Notes under the pieces: generated by a model
Databases searched by the model: none
What the model was told of the DNA's origin: nothing
What the model saw: only the letters and a program-made list of their open reading frames with translations
Translations under genes and position numbers: made by a program
Shown: positions 16,617-27,889 of the stretch, one piece after another
Layout: every line of letters starts with the position of its first letter
Position numbering within the stretch: position 1 is the first letter of the stretch
DNA from: JANMMJ01 sp964543235
GTDB taxonomy: Bacteria > Pseudomonadota > Alphaproteobacteria > Rhizobiales > Aestuariivirgaceae
DNA length: 64,000 nucleotides
Assembly (NCBI GenBank): GCA_964543235.1
Contig: CAZIXE010000014.1
Location: 9,794-73,793 of the forward strand
Reading direction: 5' to 3'

Positions 16617-17519
16617 GTGAACCGACGCTGCCTCATCTCGGCGCCTTTTGCATTCGCCTTTGCACCGGCCTTCGCTGCGCAGTCATCCCTTGATCTGCAT
16701 GGCTCGGCGGCGCATGTCGAAATCGGTGAATCGGCACCCGCCGGCTTGCGCGCAATGATCCCGCACTGGATCGAGAAGTGCGCCGATGCCGTCACCGCCT
16801 ATTATGGCCGCTTCCCCGTTCCCGGCTTCCGCCTGCACCTGCCCGTGTCGCCGGGAGCCGGCGTGCGGGGCGGGCAGACATTTCCCGGCGAGCTGCCGCT
16901 CGTGCGGGTCCTGCTGGGGCGGGAGACGACGGAAAACCAGTTGATGCATGAAGACTGGGTGATGGTCCACGAAATGACCCATCTCGCCTTTCCCTGGCTC
17001 AACCGGCGGCACAATTGGCTGGCCGAGGGGCTCGCGGTCTATGTCGAATCGATCGCCCGCGTGCAGGCGGGGCACCTGCCAGCCGAACAGATCTGGGGCG
17101 ACTTTGCCGTGTCGATGCCCAAGGGCCTGCCCAAGCCGGGCGAGGGCGGTCTCGACCAGACGCCGACCTGGGGCAGGACCTATTGGGGAGGCGCCATGTT
17201 CTGCCTGCTCTGCGATGTCCGGATTCGCCGGAAGACCGGCAATCGCTCCGGCCTCCAGCATGCGCTGCGCGCCATCAATGCCGAACGCGATTTCCGCCGC
17301 GAATGGCCGCTGCGGGAGACACTGCAGCTTGGCGACCGGGCGACCGGAGAGTCTGTTCTTGTCGACACCTACGACGAGATGCGCGAAACCCCGGTTTCAC
17401 CCGATCTGGATCAGCTCTGGCGCGACCTTGGCGTTGGCCGCCGCGGTCAAGCCGCCGTCTTTGACGACGATGCACCGATGGCAGCGATCCGCCGGGCCAT
17501 TACCGCCCCGATGGCCTGA
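16617..17519 (+). CDS. Secreted gluzincin-like metallopeptidase, function unknown
   Basis: An exported protein of about 300 residues. The N-terminus (RRCLISAPFAFAFAPAFAAQ) looks like a signal peptide ending near residue 20. The zinc motif HEMTHLAF (HExxH), followed by NWLAEGLAVYVES, supplies the third zinc ligand Glu and marks a gluzincin-type peptidase. I do not recognise a named family or a substrate. The start is uncertain: a GTG at 16617 gives a clean signal peptide, while a TTG at 16605 would add four residues. The gene is convergent with gyrB, with three bases between the stops, leaving no room for a terminator. Confidence 0.75.
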   Translation: MNRRCLISAPFAFAFAPAFAAQSSLDLHGSAAHVEIGESAPAGLRAMIPHWIEKCADAVTAYYGRFPVPGFRLHLPVSPGAGVRGGQTFPGELPLVRVLLGRETTENQLMHEDWVMVHEMTHLAFPWLNRRHNWLAEGLAVYVESIARVQAGHLPAEQIWGDFAVSMPKGLPKPGEGGLDQTPTWGRTYWGGAMFCLLCDVRIRRKTGNRSGLQHALRAINAERDFRREWPLRETLQLGDRATGESVLVDTYDEMRETPVSPDLDQLWRDLGVGRRGQAAVFDDDAPMAAIRRAITAPMA

Positions 17520-17522
17520 CGA

Positions 17523-19954
<2,432 letters not shown>

Positions 19955-19958
<4 letters not shown>

Positions 19959-21097
19959 GCTTTCCTCATCTCGCCCGTCACCGTTGCCGCCTCGACGTGC
20001 AGGCGCAGGCAGTCGCCGGCGCAATCGTCGAACAGGGCCATGTCGGTCCCGGTCATCCACACCTGGGCGCCCAGTGCCGTGAGCGCCTCAAACAATCCCC
20101 GGCGCCTCACGACATCGAGATGTGCCGCCACCTCGTCGAGGAGCAGGATCGGCGTCCTGCCGGTGCTGTCCCCCACGGCCGCCGCCTGTGCCAGCACCAG
20201 GCCGGTAAGCAGCGCCTTTTGTTCTCCCGTCGAGCAGTAACCGGCCGGCATGGCCTTGGGCCCGTGGATCACCTGGAAATCGCTCCTGTGCGGTCCGTTG
20301 AGCGTGCGCCCCGCAGCGCTGTCGCTTCCCCGCGAATCGGCCAGTAATCTACGATATTCGTCCTCAACCTGCACGGCCGGCATACGCCTGAGCGCCTGTT
20401 CCTGTGTACCCTCGATTGTCAGAATTGCCCACGGAAATCTGCTTTCGCCGCGGCGGCGATCGATACCATTCTGCAGGATTTCGATGGCGGAATTGCGGGC
20501 GGCAGCGATGGCTGCGGCGGCTTCCGCCATGTGCCCCTCGAGCCCCGTCAGCCACGCCGCGTCCGGATTGCCGCTGGCCAGCACCAGGTTCCGCTCGCGC
20601 ATGGCCTTTTCGAACACCGCGATGCGCGAGGCGTGCTCGGCGTCATACGCAGCGGTCAGCCGGTCGAGGAACCGGCGCCGGTCGGCCGCCGGCCCGGTGA
20701 ACAGCCCGTCCATGCCGGGCGTCAGCCACAACATGCTGAGATGATCGCCGAGGGCGCCGGAACTGCGCTGCGGCACGCCGTCGATCACCACCTGGCGGGT
20801 GGCGCTCTCGTCTTCCGAGAGAGGCCGGCTCCAGCTCGTCCCGATGGCGCTCTCGCCATTGCCTGCAACCTGCGCGGCAATGGCCCACCGGCCGGGCCCG
20901 CCGATCCGCGCCATGGCCTCGAAACCGGCACCGCGCAAGCCGCGCCCCGGTGCCAGCATCGACACCGCCTCCAGCAGATTGGTCTTGCCCGCGCCATTGG
21001 GACCTGTGAGGATGACACTGTCCGCCCGGGTGTCGAGCCGCAGCGCCTCGTAGTTGCGAAAATCGGTCAGCGTGAGGCGAAGGATCGCTTGCCGCAT
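19955..21097 (-). CDS. recF: DNA replication and repair protein RecF
   Basis: RecF is an SMC-like ATPase that helps load RecA at gaps. The 380-residue protein has Walker A GPNGAGKTNLLEAVS, the signature STGEQKALLTGLVLA and Walker B LLLDEVAAHLD. The ATG at 21097 overlaps the dnaN stop by one base (TGATG), and its stop overlaps the gyrB start, so dnaN-recF-gyrB form one tightly coupled operon. A TTG one codon upstream is possible but unlikely. Confidence 0.95.
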
Positions 21098-22212
21098 CAA
21101 ACCCGCATGGGCATCAGCACATAGAGTGCCTGCTCGTCGCCGGGATCCTTGATGATGGTCGGCGACCCGGCATCGGCGAGCTGCAGGGCGGCAGTATCGC
21201 CCTTGATCTGGCCGGCAATGTCGAGGAGATAGCGGGAATTGAATCCGATCTCCATCGGCTCCGCCTCGTAGCCGGCAGCGATTTCCTCTTCGGCCGAGCC
21301 TGAATCCGGGTTGTTCACCGTGAACACCAGCTTGCCGTTGCCGATATTGAGCTTCACGGCCCGCCCCTTCTCCATCGAGATGGTCGACACCCGGTCCACC
21401 GCTTCGGAGAACAGCCTGGTATCGACCTCCAGCAGCCGGTCATTGTGGCGGGGGATGACCCGTTCGTAGTCGGGGAACGTGCCATCGATGAGCTTCGATG
21501 TCAGGATCAGCCCGTTCACGCTGAAGCGGATCTTGGATGCCGACAGCGAGACTTCGATTTCACGATCGTCGCCCTCGATGAGCTTGACGAGTTCGAGCAC
21601 CGTCTTGCGCGGCACGATCACGCCCGGCATGCCCTTGGCGCCGTCGGGCCGGGCGATCTGCGCCTGGGCCAGCCGGTGACCGTCGGTGGCGACCGCCCGC
21701 AGCATGTTGGCCTGGGCGACTTCGTGGAGATAGATGCCGTTGAGATAGTAGCGGGTCTCCTCCGTCGAAATGGCAAAGCGCGTCTTGTCGATGAGGGTGC
21801 GGAGATCGGCTGCCGCAAGCGTGAAGCTGTTCGCCATCTCGCCCGAGGCGAGGTCGGGAAAGTCCTCCGGCGGCAGGGCCTGCAGCTGGAACCGTGAGCG
21901 GCCGGCAAAGATCGCCAGCCGGTCACCACCCGCCCCGGTTTCAAGCTCGAGCTGGGTGCCATCCGGCAGCTTGCGCACGATGTCGTGGACCATGTGGGCC
22001 GGGGCAGTGGTGGCGCCGTCCTGGGCGACATCGGCCGCGACTGTCTCGATGATCTCGATGTCGAGGTCGGTGGCGGTGAGCCTGACCGCGCCGCGATTGG
22101 CCTGAATCAGCACATTGGAGAGGATCGGGATGGTGTTGCGGCGCTCGACCACGCTTTGCACGTGGTTGAGAGCCTTGAGGAACGCCGACCGTTCAAGTGT
22201 AACGCGCATCAT
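21097..22212 (-). CDS. dnaN: DNA polymerase III sliding clamp (beta subunit)
   Basis: The beta clamp tethers DNA polymerase III to DNA. The 371-residue product begins MMRVTLERSAFLKAL, followed by VVERRNTIPILSNVL, and ends with the family's YVLMPMRV. The start at 22212 is the first of two adjacent ATGs, with an AGGG ribosome site in TTTCAGGGCAGC just upstream; the second (22209) is equally possible. It is the first gene of dnaN-recF-gyrB. dnaA is not next to it in this window. Confidence 0.97.
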   Translation of the reverse strand: MMRVTLERSAFLKALNHVQSVVERRNTIPILSNVLIQANRGAVRLTATDLDIEIIETVAADVAQDGATTAPAHMVHDIVRKLPDGTQLELETGAGGDRLAIFAGRSRFQLQALPPEDFPDLASGEMANSFTLAAADLRTLIDKTRFAISTEETRYYLNGIYLHEVAQANMLRAVATDGHRLAQAQIARPDGAKGMPGVIVPRKTVLELVKLIEGDDREIEVSLSASKIRFSVNGLILTSKLIDGTFPDYERVIPRHNDRLLEVDTRLFSEAVDRVSTISMEKGRAVKLNIGNGKLVFTVNNPDSGSAEEEIAAGYEAEPMEIGFNSRYLLDIAGQIKGDTAALQLADAGSPTIIKDPGDEQALYVLMPMRV

Positions 22213-22233
22213 GCTGCCCTGAAATTGACCAAA

Positions 22234-22257
22234 CCCGCTGGCACGAACGCCAGCGGG
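22234..22257 (-). terminator. Stem-loop between msrA and dnaN
   Basis: CCCGCTGGC (22234-22242) and GCCAGCGGG (22249-22257) form a perfect 9-bp stem with a six-base loop. On the minus strand it lies after the msrA stop and before dnaN and is followed by a T-rich stretch (TTTGGTCAATTT). It is a plausible terminator for msrA or a processing/attenuation structure ahead of dnaN. The T-run is interrupted, so termination may be partial. Confidence 0.5.
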
Positions 22258-22328
22258 CCGGAAACATTGGCGCTTTGCAACCCGTCTTGCAAGGCTTGCG
22301 AAGTGAAGCAAACAGGGTTTTTTGCCGC

Positions 22329-22985
<657 letters not shown>

Positions 22986-23099
22986 GGCGTTCAAATCTCC
23001 TGTGGCGATGCTGCCGAGATATAGGGCGGTCCGCCGCCGGCGGCCAGTCAACAGCGCTTGAAAGGCGGTGATCCGCCGCTATAGTGCGCCGTCTTTCAG

Positions 23100-23189
23100 G
23101 GAAGGGTGGCCGAGTGGTTTAAGGCGCACGCCTGGAACGCGTGTGTACGTGAAAGCGTACCGAGGGTTCGAATCCCTCCCCTTCCGCCA
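23100..23189 (+). tRNA. tRNA-Ser (anticodon GGA)
   Basis: The 90-base sequence folds as a class II tRNA. A 7-bp acceptor stem pairs GGAAGGG with CCCTTCC. The D arm is GCCGAGTGGTTTAAGGC, and the anticodon stem CACGC/GCGTG has loop CTGGAAC, which gives GGA. The long variable arm has the stem GTACG/CGTAC, and the T arm GAGGG-TTCGAAT-CCCTC is followed by an encoded CCA. It reads UCC/UCU serine codons. It directly precedes the arsenic gene block, and tRNA-Ser genes are common integration sites. Confidence 0.96.
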
Positions 23190-23525
23190 GCATTTATTCC
23201 TATAGTGATGCTCCAGACCCCTGCCGGCGCGCAAAGAACCAAGAGTTAGCGCTTTTTTCGCAATAGGCTCTGGCCAACCCGGTCATGCCGAAGCGCGAAT
23301 TTTCGTTCTCCCCCGGCCTTGCTATCCACAGCTCTGGACTGCGCGATTTCAGTGCGGAGTTTTTGACATGTTGAACGGCAGCTTCTGGGTTGAGCCGTGT
23401 CGTGGCGATCTGCACCGCGCCGTCGATATGGAGGATCGGACTCGAATGCTGCAGTGCAAAATCCGGCGCTGGACCTGAGCATCGATTGGGATCAAGAATC
23501 CCAAATCTGTAGAGAGCAGATTGGC
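23190..23525. other. 336-base gap between tRNA-Ser and aioX
   Basis: I find no convincing gene here. A 140-codon minus-strand open frame (23200-23622) overlaps the aioX start and has no recognisable domain. A perfect TTGACA lies at 23363-23368, but the hexamer 17 bases later (TGGGTT) is a poor -10, so a promoter for aioX is only possible. No direct copy of the tRNA 3' end was found elsewhere in the window and no integrase fragment is readable. The stretch may be island-junction DNA. Confidence 0.4.
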
Positions 23526-24404
23526 GTGGCAAGATTTCCGAAGGCGGCTCTATCCAGGCGAAAGACGCTGGCATTGGCAGGCGCATGCAGCGTGATCGCG
23601 CTTGCGCAGGCGGGGCGGGCACAGACCGAACTCAGATTTGGCCTCACTCCGGTTTTCCTCACGAATGACCTTGAACTCCTCACGAAGCTGAAAGCCTACC
23701 TGTCGCGCAAGACCGGGAAGGAGGTGCAGCTGGTGCGCCGGCGCACCTATGAAGAGATCACCAATCTGCTCCTCTCAGGAGAATTGACGGCCGCATGGAT
23801 CTGCGGGTACCCGCTCGTGCAGTATCCCGATGAACTTGCACTGGTGGCAGTTCCGCTGTGGGACGGAAAGCCGCTCTACCGGTCTTATCTGATCACCACG
23901 CCGGACCGGCAGGCGAGCGACATCGACGACCTGCAAGGCGATATTCATGCGTTTTCAGATCCCAACAGCAATTCAGGTTTCCTCGTTACCGCGGCTCTGC
24001 TTGCCGGGCGCGGCCTGCGGCCGGAACAGTTCTTCCGCCGCACCTTCTACACCTATGGCCACCGCAATGTGATCCGCGCAGTGGCATCGGGACTTGCCCA
24101 GAGCGGCAGTGTCGACGGCTATGTCTGGGATGTGGTGACTGCACTTGAGCCCAAGCTTCATGCAAAGACGAAGGTGATCCGCCGCTCCGAGCTTCTCGGG
24201 TTTCCACCGGTCGCCTGTCCGAGCAAGAAGGTGGGAGATGAGGATGTCATCGCTCTGAAGCAGGCGCTGATATCGATGTCCGATGACAAGGAAGGGCGGG
24301 AGGTTCTGCGAATCCTGCGGCTTGACGGATTTGCCGACGAGCCGGCAAGCCTGTTCGATCCGATCGCCGCCAAGATGCGCCTGGTGCGGAGTCTGAACAC
24401 ATGA
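23526..24404 (+). CDS. aioX: Periplasmic arsenite-binding sensor protein AioX
   Basis: A PhnD-like periplasmic binding protein of 292 residues. In the aio system AioX binds arsenite and is needed for signalling to AioS. The N-terminus has RRK followed by a hydrophobic signal ending near QAGRAQ (residues 27-33). The mature part begins TELRFGLTPVFLTNDLELL, typical of PhnD-like proteins, and includes FSDPNSNSGFLV. Two cysteines remain in the mature protein: Cys93 in AAWICGYPL and Cys231 in PPVACPSKK. A conserved cysteine is reported to be required for arsenite binding. The GTG start at 23526 has AGAGAG nine bases upstream; ATG alternatives further up would bury the signal peptide. It overlaps aioS by four bases (ATGA). 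Its identity as AioX rests on sequence plus the aioSRBA context. Confidence 0.88.
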   Translation: MARFPKAALSRRKTLALAGACSVIALAQAGRAQTELRFGLTPVFLTNDLELLTKLKAYLSRKTGKEVQLVRRRTYEEITNLLLSGELTAAWICGYPLVQYPDELALVAVPLWDGKPLYRSYLITTPDRQASDIDDLQGDIHAFSDPNSNSGFLVTAALLAGRGLRPEQFFRRTFYTYGHRNVIRAVASGLAQSGSVDGYVWDVVTALEPKLHAKTKVIRRSELLGFPPVACPSKKVGDEDVIALKQALISMSDDKEGREVLRILRLDGFADEPASLFDPIAAKMRLVRSLNT

Positions 24405-25870
24405 CCGAATCCGGCCCTGGTAGCTACTTTCGGTTCTGGTCCTGGCCGATTTCCGTCCGAGCGCCCTTCGTTGTTGCATTGCTGATGGTGGCGATCAGTG
24501 TTGCGGTGAGCAACCGCGTGATGACCCGCTTGCAGGAAACACAGGAGCGCAACCTCCAACAGCTGGCCGCCGCATATCTCGACGGCGTCACTTCCTCGCT
24601 GATACCGGCCGTCGTCAATGATGATCCGTGGGAGACATTCGACATCCTTGACCGCTCGCGCGAGCGCTATCGCGGCGTCAATGTGCAATGGGTCGTGGTC
24701 ACAAACATGGATGGGCAAGTCATCGCCGCCAGCGATCCCTCGCGCTTCCCCACTTTCGATCCACTGCCAAAGGATATTGGTGGCATCTTCAACAGCGACA
24801 AGGAAGTCGAGCTCGACGAGAACAGTGCCATTGCCAGAATGTCGCGCTCGCTCACCTACCAGGATATCGACATCGGGCGCATCTATGCCGCTGCTGACAT
24901 TGCCAGCTTGATGCGGGAGAGATCGGATGTCGTCCGGGAACTCATTATGACCAACGCCTTGCTCACGGTATTTCTCATCGTCGTCGGCTACTTTTCCATC
25001 CGCCGGATGCTGCGACCTGTCGGCGAGTTGTCCAACTATTTTACGCAGAGCAGCGCGGGGACGATCAGTCCCATTCCCGAGCCGACAATCGCCAGGCAGG
25101 GGCCGGAGTTCAGACAGCTGTTCAAGCGCTATAACGCCATGGCTCAGGCCCTGAGCGAGCGCGAGAATCTTGCCACTCAACTCGCCGAGGAGGAAAAGCT
25201 GGCGAGTCTTGGCCGGCTTGCCTCCGGCATGGCCCACGAAATAAACAATCCTTTGGGCGGCATGTTCAATGCGCTCGACAGCCTGCGGAAACACGGCAGC
25301 AACGCGCAGGTCAGGGCGACCTCGGTCCGGCTGTTGGAGCAGGGGCTCACGGGAATACGCGACCTGGTGCGGTCAACCCTTGCAAGCTACCGGGGAGACC
25401 AGCGCCCTCGCGATCTGACTACAACCGATCTCGATGACCTCCGCCTGCTGCTCAAGGCGGAAGCACGTCGGCGCAAACTCAATCTCGATTGGCGGATTGA
25501 ACTCGAATCGAGCGCCAAAGTGCCGGCCGTGCCGGTCCGCGATGCTGTGCTGAATCTGCTGCTGAACGCCTGCAATTCCAGCCCCGAAGAGGGAACCATA
25601 CGATTCTCTGCCGGCATCGAGGAAGACGTTTTTGCTGCCGAAGTTTCCGACCAGGGGGGTGGCCTTCCACCGCATATCAAGGAATATATTGAGAGAAAGG
25701 GTGCCGGCAGCGCGCCACTCGACAAGCGCGCCGGCCTTGGCCTCTGGATCGTGAAGCGCCTTTGTGATGAAATGAATGGAGAGTTGTCAGTTACCCGAAC
25801 GGGCGGCACCGGCACCACGATCAGATTGCGTGTGCCTCAGAAGCGCGCGGAGCGAAAACATGTTGCTTGA
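24401..25870 (+). CDS. aioS: Arsenite-responsive sensor histidine kinase AioS
   Basis: A 489-residue membrane histidine kinase. Membrane segments lie at about 21-38 and 182-200, flanking a periplasmic domain of about 140 residues. A HAMP-like linker (about 203-255) leads to the dimerisation box LASGMAHEINNPLGGMFN (His279). The ATPase N box is LNLLLNACNSS, followed by DQGGGLPPHI and GLGLWIVKRLCDEM. The start overlaps the aioX stop and its end overlaps the aioR start, so aioX-aioS-aioR are one transcript. In characterised strains AioS autophosphorylates in response to arsenite sensed with AioX and passes phosphate to AioR. Confidence 0.9.
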   Translation: MTESGPGSYFRFWSWPISVRAPFVVALLMVAISVAVSNRVMTRLQETQERNLQQLAAAYLDGVTSSLIPAVVNDDPWETFDILDRSRERYRGVNVQWVVVTNMDGQVIAASDPSRFPTFDPLPKDIGGIFNSDKEVELDENSAIARMSRSLTYQDIDIGRIYAAADIASLMRERSDVVRELIMTNALLTVFLIVVGYFSIRRMLRPVGELSNYFTQSSAGTISPIPEPTIARQGPEFRQLFKRYNAMAQALSERENLATQLAEEEKLASLGRLASGMAHEINNPLGGMFNALDSLRKHGSNAQVRATSVRLLEQGLTGIRDLVRSTLASYRGDQRPRDLTTTDLDDLRLLLKAEARRRKLNLDWRIELESSAKVPAVPVRDAVLNLLLNACNSSPEEGTIRFSAGIEEDVFAAEVSDQGGGLPPHIKEYIERKGAGSAPLDKRAGLGLWIVKRLCDEMNGELSVTRTGGTGTTIRLRVPQKRAERKHVA

Positions 25871-27179
25871 AGGGCGTGTTGTGGGCCTCGTCGAAGACGA
25901 CCTCATCATGGGAGAATCTCTGGTTCAGAGCCTCTCTCTCGAGGGGTGTCAGGTGGACTGGTGGAAGACTGGCTCGGAGGCGATGCGAGCGCTTCGCATG
26001 ACGAGCCCCGATCTCGTCATTTGCGACATCAGGCTACCGGATGTCAGGGGTGACGAGCTTTTCCGCCAACTGGCATCATCATCGTCAACGCCCCCGTTTC
26101 TGTTCATCACCGCTTTTGGCGACATCGATCAGGCCGTGTCGGTTATGCGAGAAGGAGCGGGTGACTACATCACCAAGCCATTCGAAATCGGCAACTTCAT
26201 TGCACGCGCTCGCACCCTGATGCACCGGCATACTTCTGCACCGTCTGGCGAAGTTCTTGGTGTCTCGCCGGAGATGCGGCGCATCGAGGGCGTGTTGAAG
26301 CAGATCGCGAATCTCACGTCCCCATTGCTGATCACTGGAGAAACCGGCGCCGGCAAAGAAGTGTGCGCACGCTTCCTGCATGCGGCATCAGTCCGCTCGA
26401 AGGAGCCTTTCATCGCCGTCAACTGCGCTGCAATACCCGCCGATGTGATGGAGCGCGAGCTTTTCGGTTACCGCGGTGTTTCCGGTCAGGCGTTTCACCA
26501 CGGGTTCGCTGAACGGGCGCGTGGCGGGGTTTTGTTCCTGGACGAGGTGTCGGAACTGCCACTGGCACTCCAGGCAAAGCTGTTGCGGCTTGTCGAAGCC
26601 CGGGAATTCAGCCGGGTGGGCGGCGAACAGCTGCTGCAGTTCCGGGGGCGTATCGTCTGTTCCTGCAATCGTGATCTGAATGAACTGATTGCCCAGCAAA
26701 GATTCCGTGCTGATCTATACTACCGCATCAACACCATCACCATTGAGGTGCCGCCTTTGCGGCTAAGGCGCGACGACATAGCCTGGCTCATCGAGCACTA
26801 TCTCGATCATTTCAGCAAGGACGACGAAGCAGGGCCGAGAGGTGTCAGTACGCTCACCTATGAGCTGGCCATGGAGCACGATTGGCCCGGCAATGTGCGG
26901 GAATTGAGAAACCGGATGGAACGTGCCCTGGCGCTCACCAGGACAGAATGGCTCATGCCATCGGATCTTTTCCCCGACCGGGTACAGTCGGATTCAAACG
27001 AGACGGCCCGCTTTGCAACCTTGTCCGAAGCGCGTGATTTTGCTGAAAGGCGGCAAATCGAACGGGCACTGAAAAGAACCGACGGCCAGATTCTTGAAGC
27101 GGCGAACCTACTGGGCATCTCCCGAACGACCTTGTGGGAGAAGATGCGCCGTCTCGGTGTCAATCCTCACGCACATTAG
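25860..27179 (+). CDS. aioR: NtrC-type response regulator AioR with degenerate GAFTGA loop
   Basis: A 439-residue three-domain regulator. The receiver domain has acidic residues EDD (12-14), phospho-Asp56 in VICDIRLPD and Lys in ITKPFE. The AAA+ domain has Walker A TGETGAGKE (159-167) and Walker B GGVLFLDEVSEL. The C-terminal Fis-type helix-turn-helix is ILEAANLLGISRTTLWEKM. Where sigma-54 activators carry GAFTGA after ELFG, this protein reads GYRGVSGQAFHHG (about 203-215), so the sigma-54 contact loop is not recognisable. The ATG at 25860 lies inside the aioS 3' end and fits the receiver start. It is expected to switch on aioBA, 177 bases downstream. Confidence 0.9.
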   Translation: MLLEGRVVGLVEDDLIMGESLVQSLSLEGCQVDWWKTGSEAMRALRMTSPDLVICDIRLPDVRGDELFRQLASSSSTPPFLFITAFGDIDQAVSVMREGAGDYITKPFEIGNFIARARTLMHRHTSAPSGEVLGVSPEMRRIEGVLKQIANLTSPLLITGETGAGKEVCARFLHAASVRSKEPFIAVNCAAIPADVMERELFGYRGVSGQAFHHGFAERARGGVLFLDEVSELPLALQAKLLRLVEAREFSRVGGEQLLQFRGRIVCSCNRDLNELIAQQRFRADLYYRINTITIEVPPLRLRRDDIAWLIEHYLDHFSKDDEAGPRGVSTLTYELAMEHDWPGNVRELRNRMERALALTRTEWLMPSDLFPDRVQSDSNETARFATLSEARDFAERRQIERALKRTDGQILEAANLLGISRTTLWEKMRRLGVNPHAH

Positions 27180-27215
27180 CGCGGCGTTCGGGATTGTGAA
27201 CCTTCGCAAACGCAG

Positions 27216-27237
27216 CATGTTCGGAAATCCGAACATG
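27216..27237. promoter_or_regulatory. Perfect palindrome upstream of aioBA, candidate AioR site
   Basis: CATGTTCGGA (27216-27225) and TCCGAACATG (27228-27237) are exact reverse complements separated by AA. The core fits GTTCG-N6-CGAAC, which I recall as the motif proposed for AioR binding upstream of aioBA in Agrobacterium; I could not check this. It lies about 120 bases before the aioB start codon, a usual distance for an enhancer-type activator. I found no GG-N10-GC (-24/-12) element in the 177-base region; the nearest look-alike, TGACAC-N6-TTGCT at 27262-27278, has the wrong spacing. Confidence 0.7.
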
Positions 27238-27356
27238 GTCTTCGCTAAGTACCCATAAACATGACACCTCATATTGCTGCAATGCAAATGAGGGCACCTT
27301 CCTGATTGGCCTATCCTCCCCTTCCATAAGCGATCGACCTGCACGGGAGGAGTATT

Positions 27357-27878
27357 ATGAAGAGATGCGACAAGATGGTTGAGGTCGGCCGCCGCCAGTT
27401 CCTGCGCGGTGGCTTTGCGGCGGCGGCAGCGCTGCCGGTCGTCGGCCTTGCGGCCGCGGAGGCCAGGGCGGCGAGCAATGGCGCGATTCTCGACTACCCG
27501 GCAACGAAACTCGGCAACATCAAGGACCTCAAGCCCAACGAGCCCATGGCCGTTGCCTACCCCGATTCCGACGCGCCCGGTGTGCTGCTGAAGCTCGGAA
27601 ACAGAGTCGAGGGCGGTGTCGGCCCCGATGGCGACATTGTTGGCTTCACCACCATCTGCCCGCACAAGGGTTTCCCGCTCAGCTACAACGCTGAGAGCCG
27701 CACCATGAACTGTCCCGGACATTATTCGGTCTTCGACTGCGAGGCCGGCGGCCAGGAAGTGTGGGGGCAGGCAACGCAGAATCTGCCGCAATACATGCTG
27801 CGCGTCGATGACAAGGGCGACATCTATGCCGAGGGCATTGATGAACTGCTGTACGGCCGCCTGTCCAACGTGCTTTGA
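27357..27878 (+). CDS. aioB: Arsenite oxidase small (Rieske) subunit AioB
   Basis: A 173-residue Rieske protein that takes electrons from AioA and passes them to cytochrome c or azurin. The twin-arginine signal VGRRQFLRGGFAAAAALP (about 10-27) exports the folded AioAB complex to the periplasm. Cluster ligands are CPH (Cys101, His103) and CPGH (Cys119, His122). The residue after CPHKG is Phe106, where many Rieske proteins have a disulfide cysteine, so the cluster-stabilising disulfide is absent, as known for some alphaproteobacterial AioB proteins. The ATG follows GGGAGGAG. aioA starts 11 bases after its stop. Confidence 0.95.
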   Translation: MKRCDKMVEVGRRQFLRGGFAAAAALPVVGLAAAEARAASNGAILDYPATKLGNIKDLKPNEPMAVAYPDSDAPGVLLKLGNRVEGGVGPDGDIVGFTTICPHKGFPLSYNAESRTMNCPGHYSVFDCEAGGQEVWGQATQNLPQYMLRVDDKGDIYAEGIDELLYGRLSNVL

Positions 27879-27889
27879 GGGAGGAGATC

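Noticed and set aside
23200..23622. 140-codon minus-strand frame after tRNA-Ser
   Set aside because: No domain, no ribosome site that I can defend, and it overlaps the aioX signal-peptide region. I considered an integrase remnant but saw no tyrosine-recombinase motif.
27262..27278. TGACAC-N6-TTGCT as a sigma-54 promoter of aioBA
   Set aside because: The -24 element has GA in place of GG and the spacing to GC is one base too long; sigma-54 spacing is strict.
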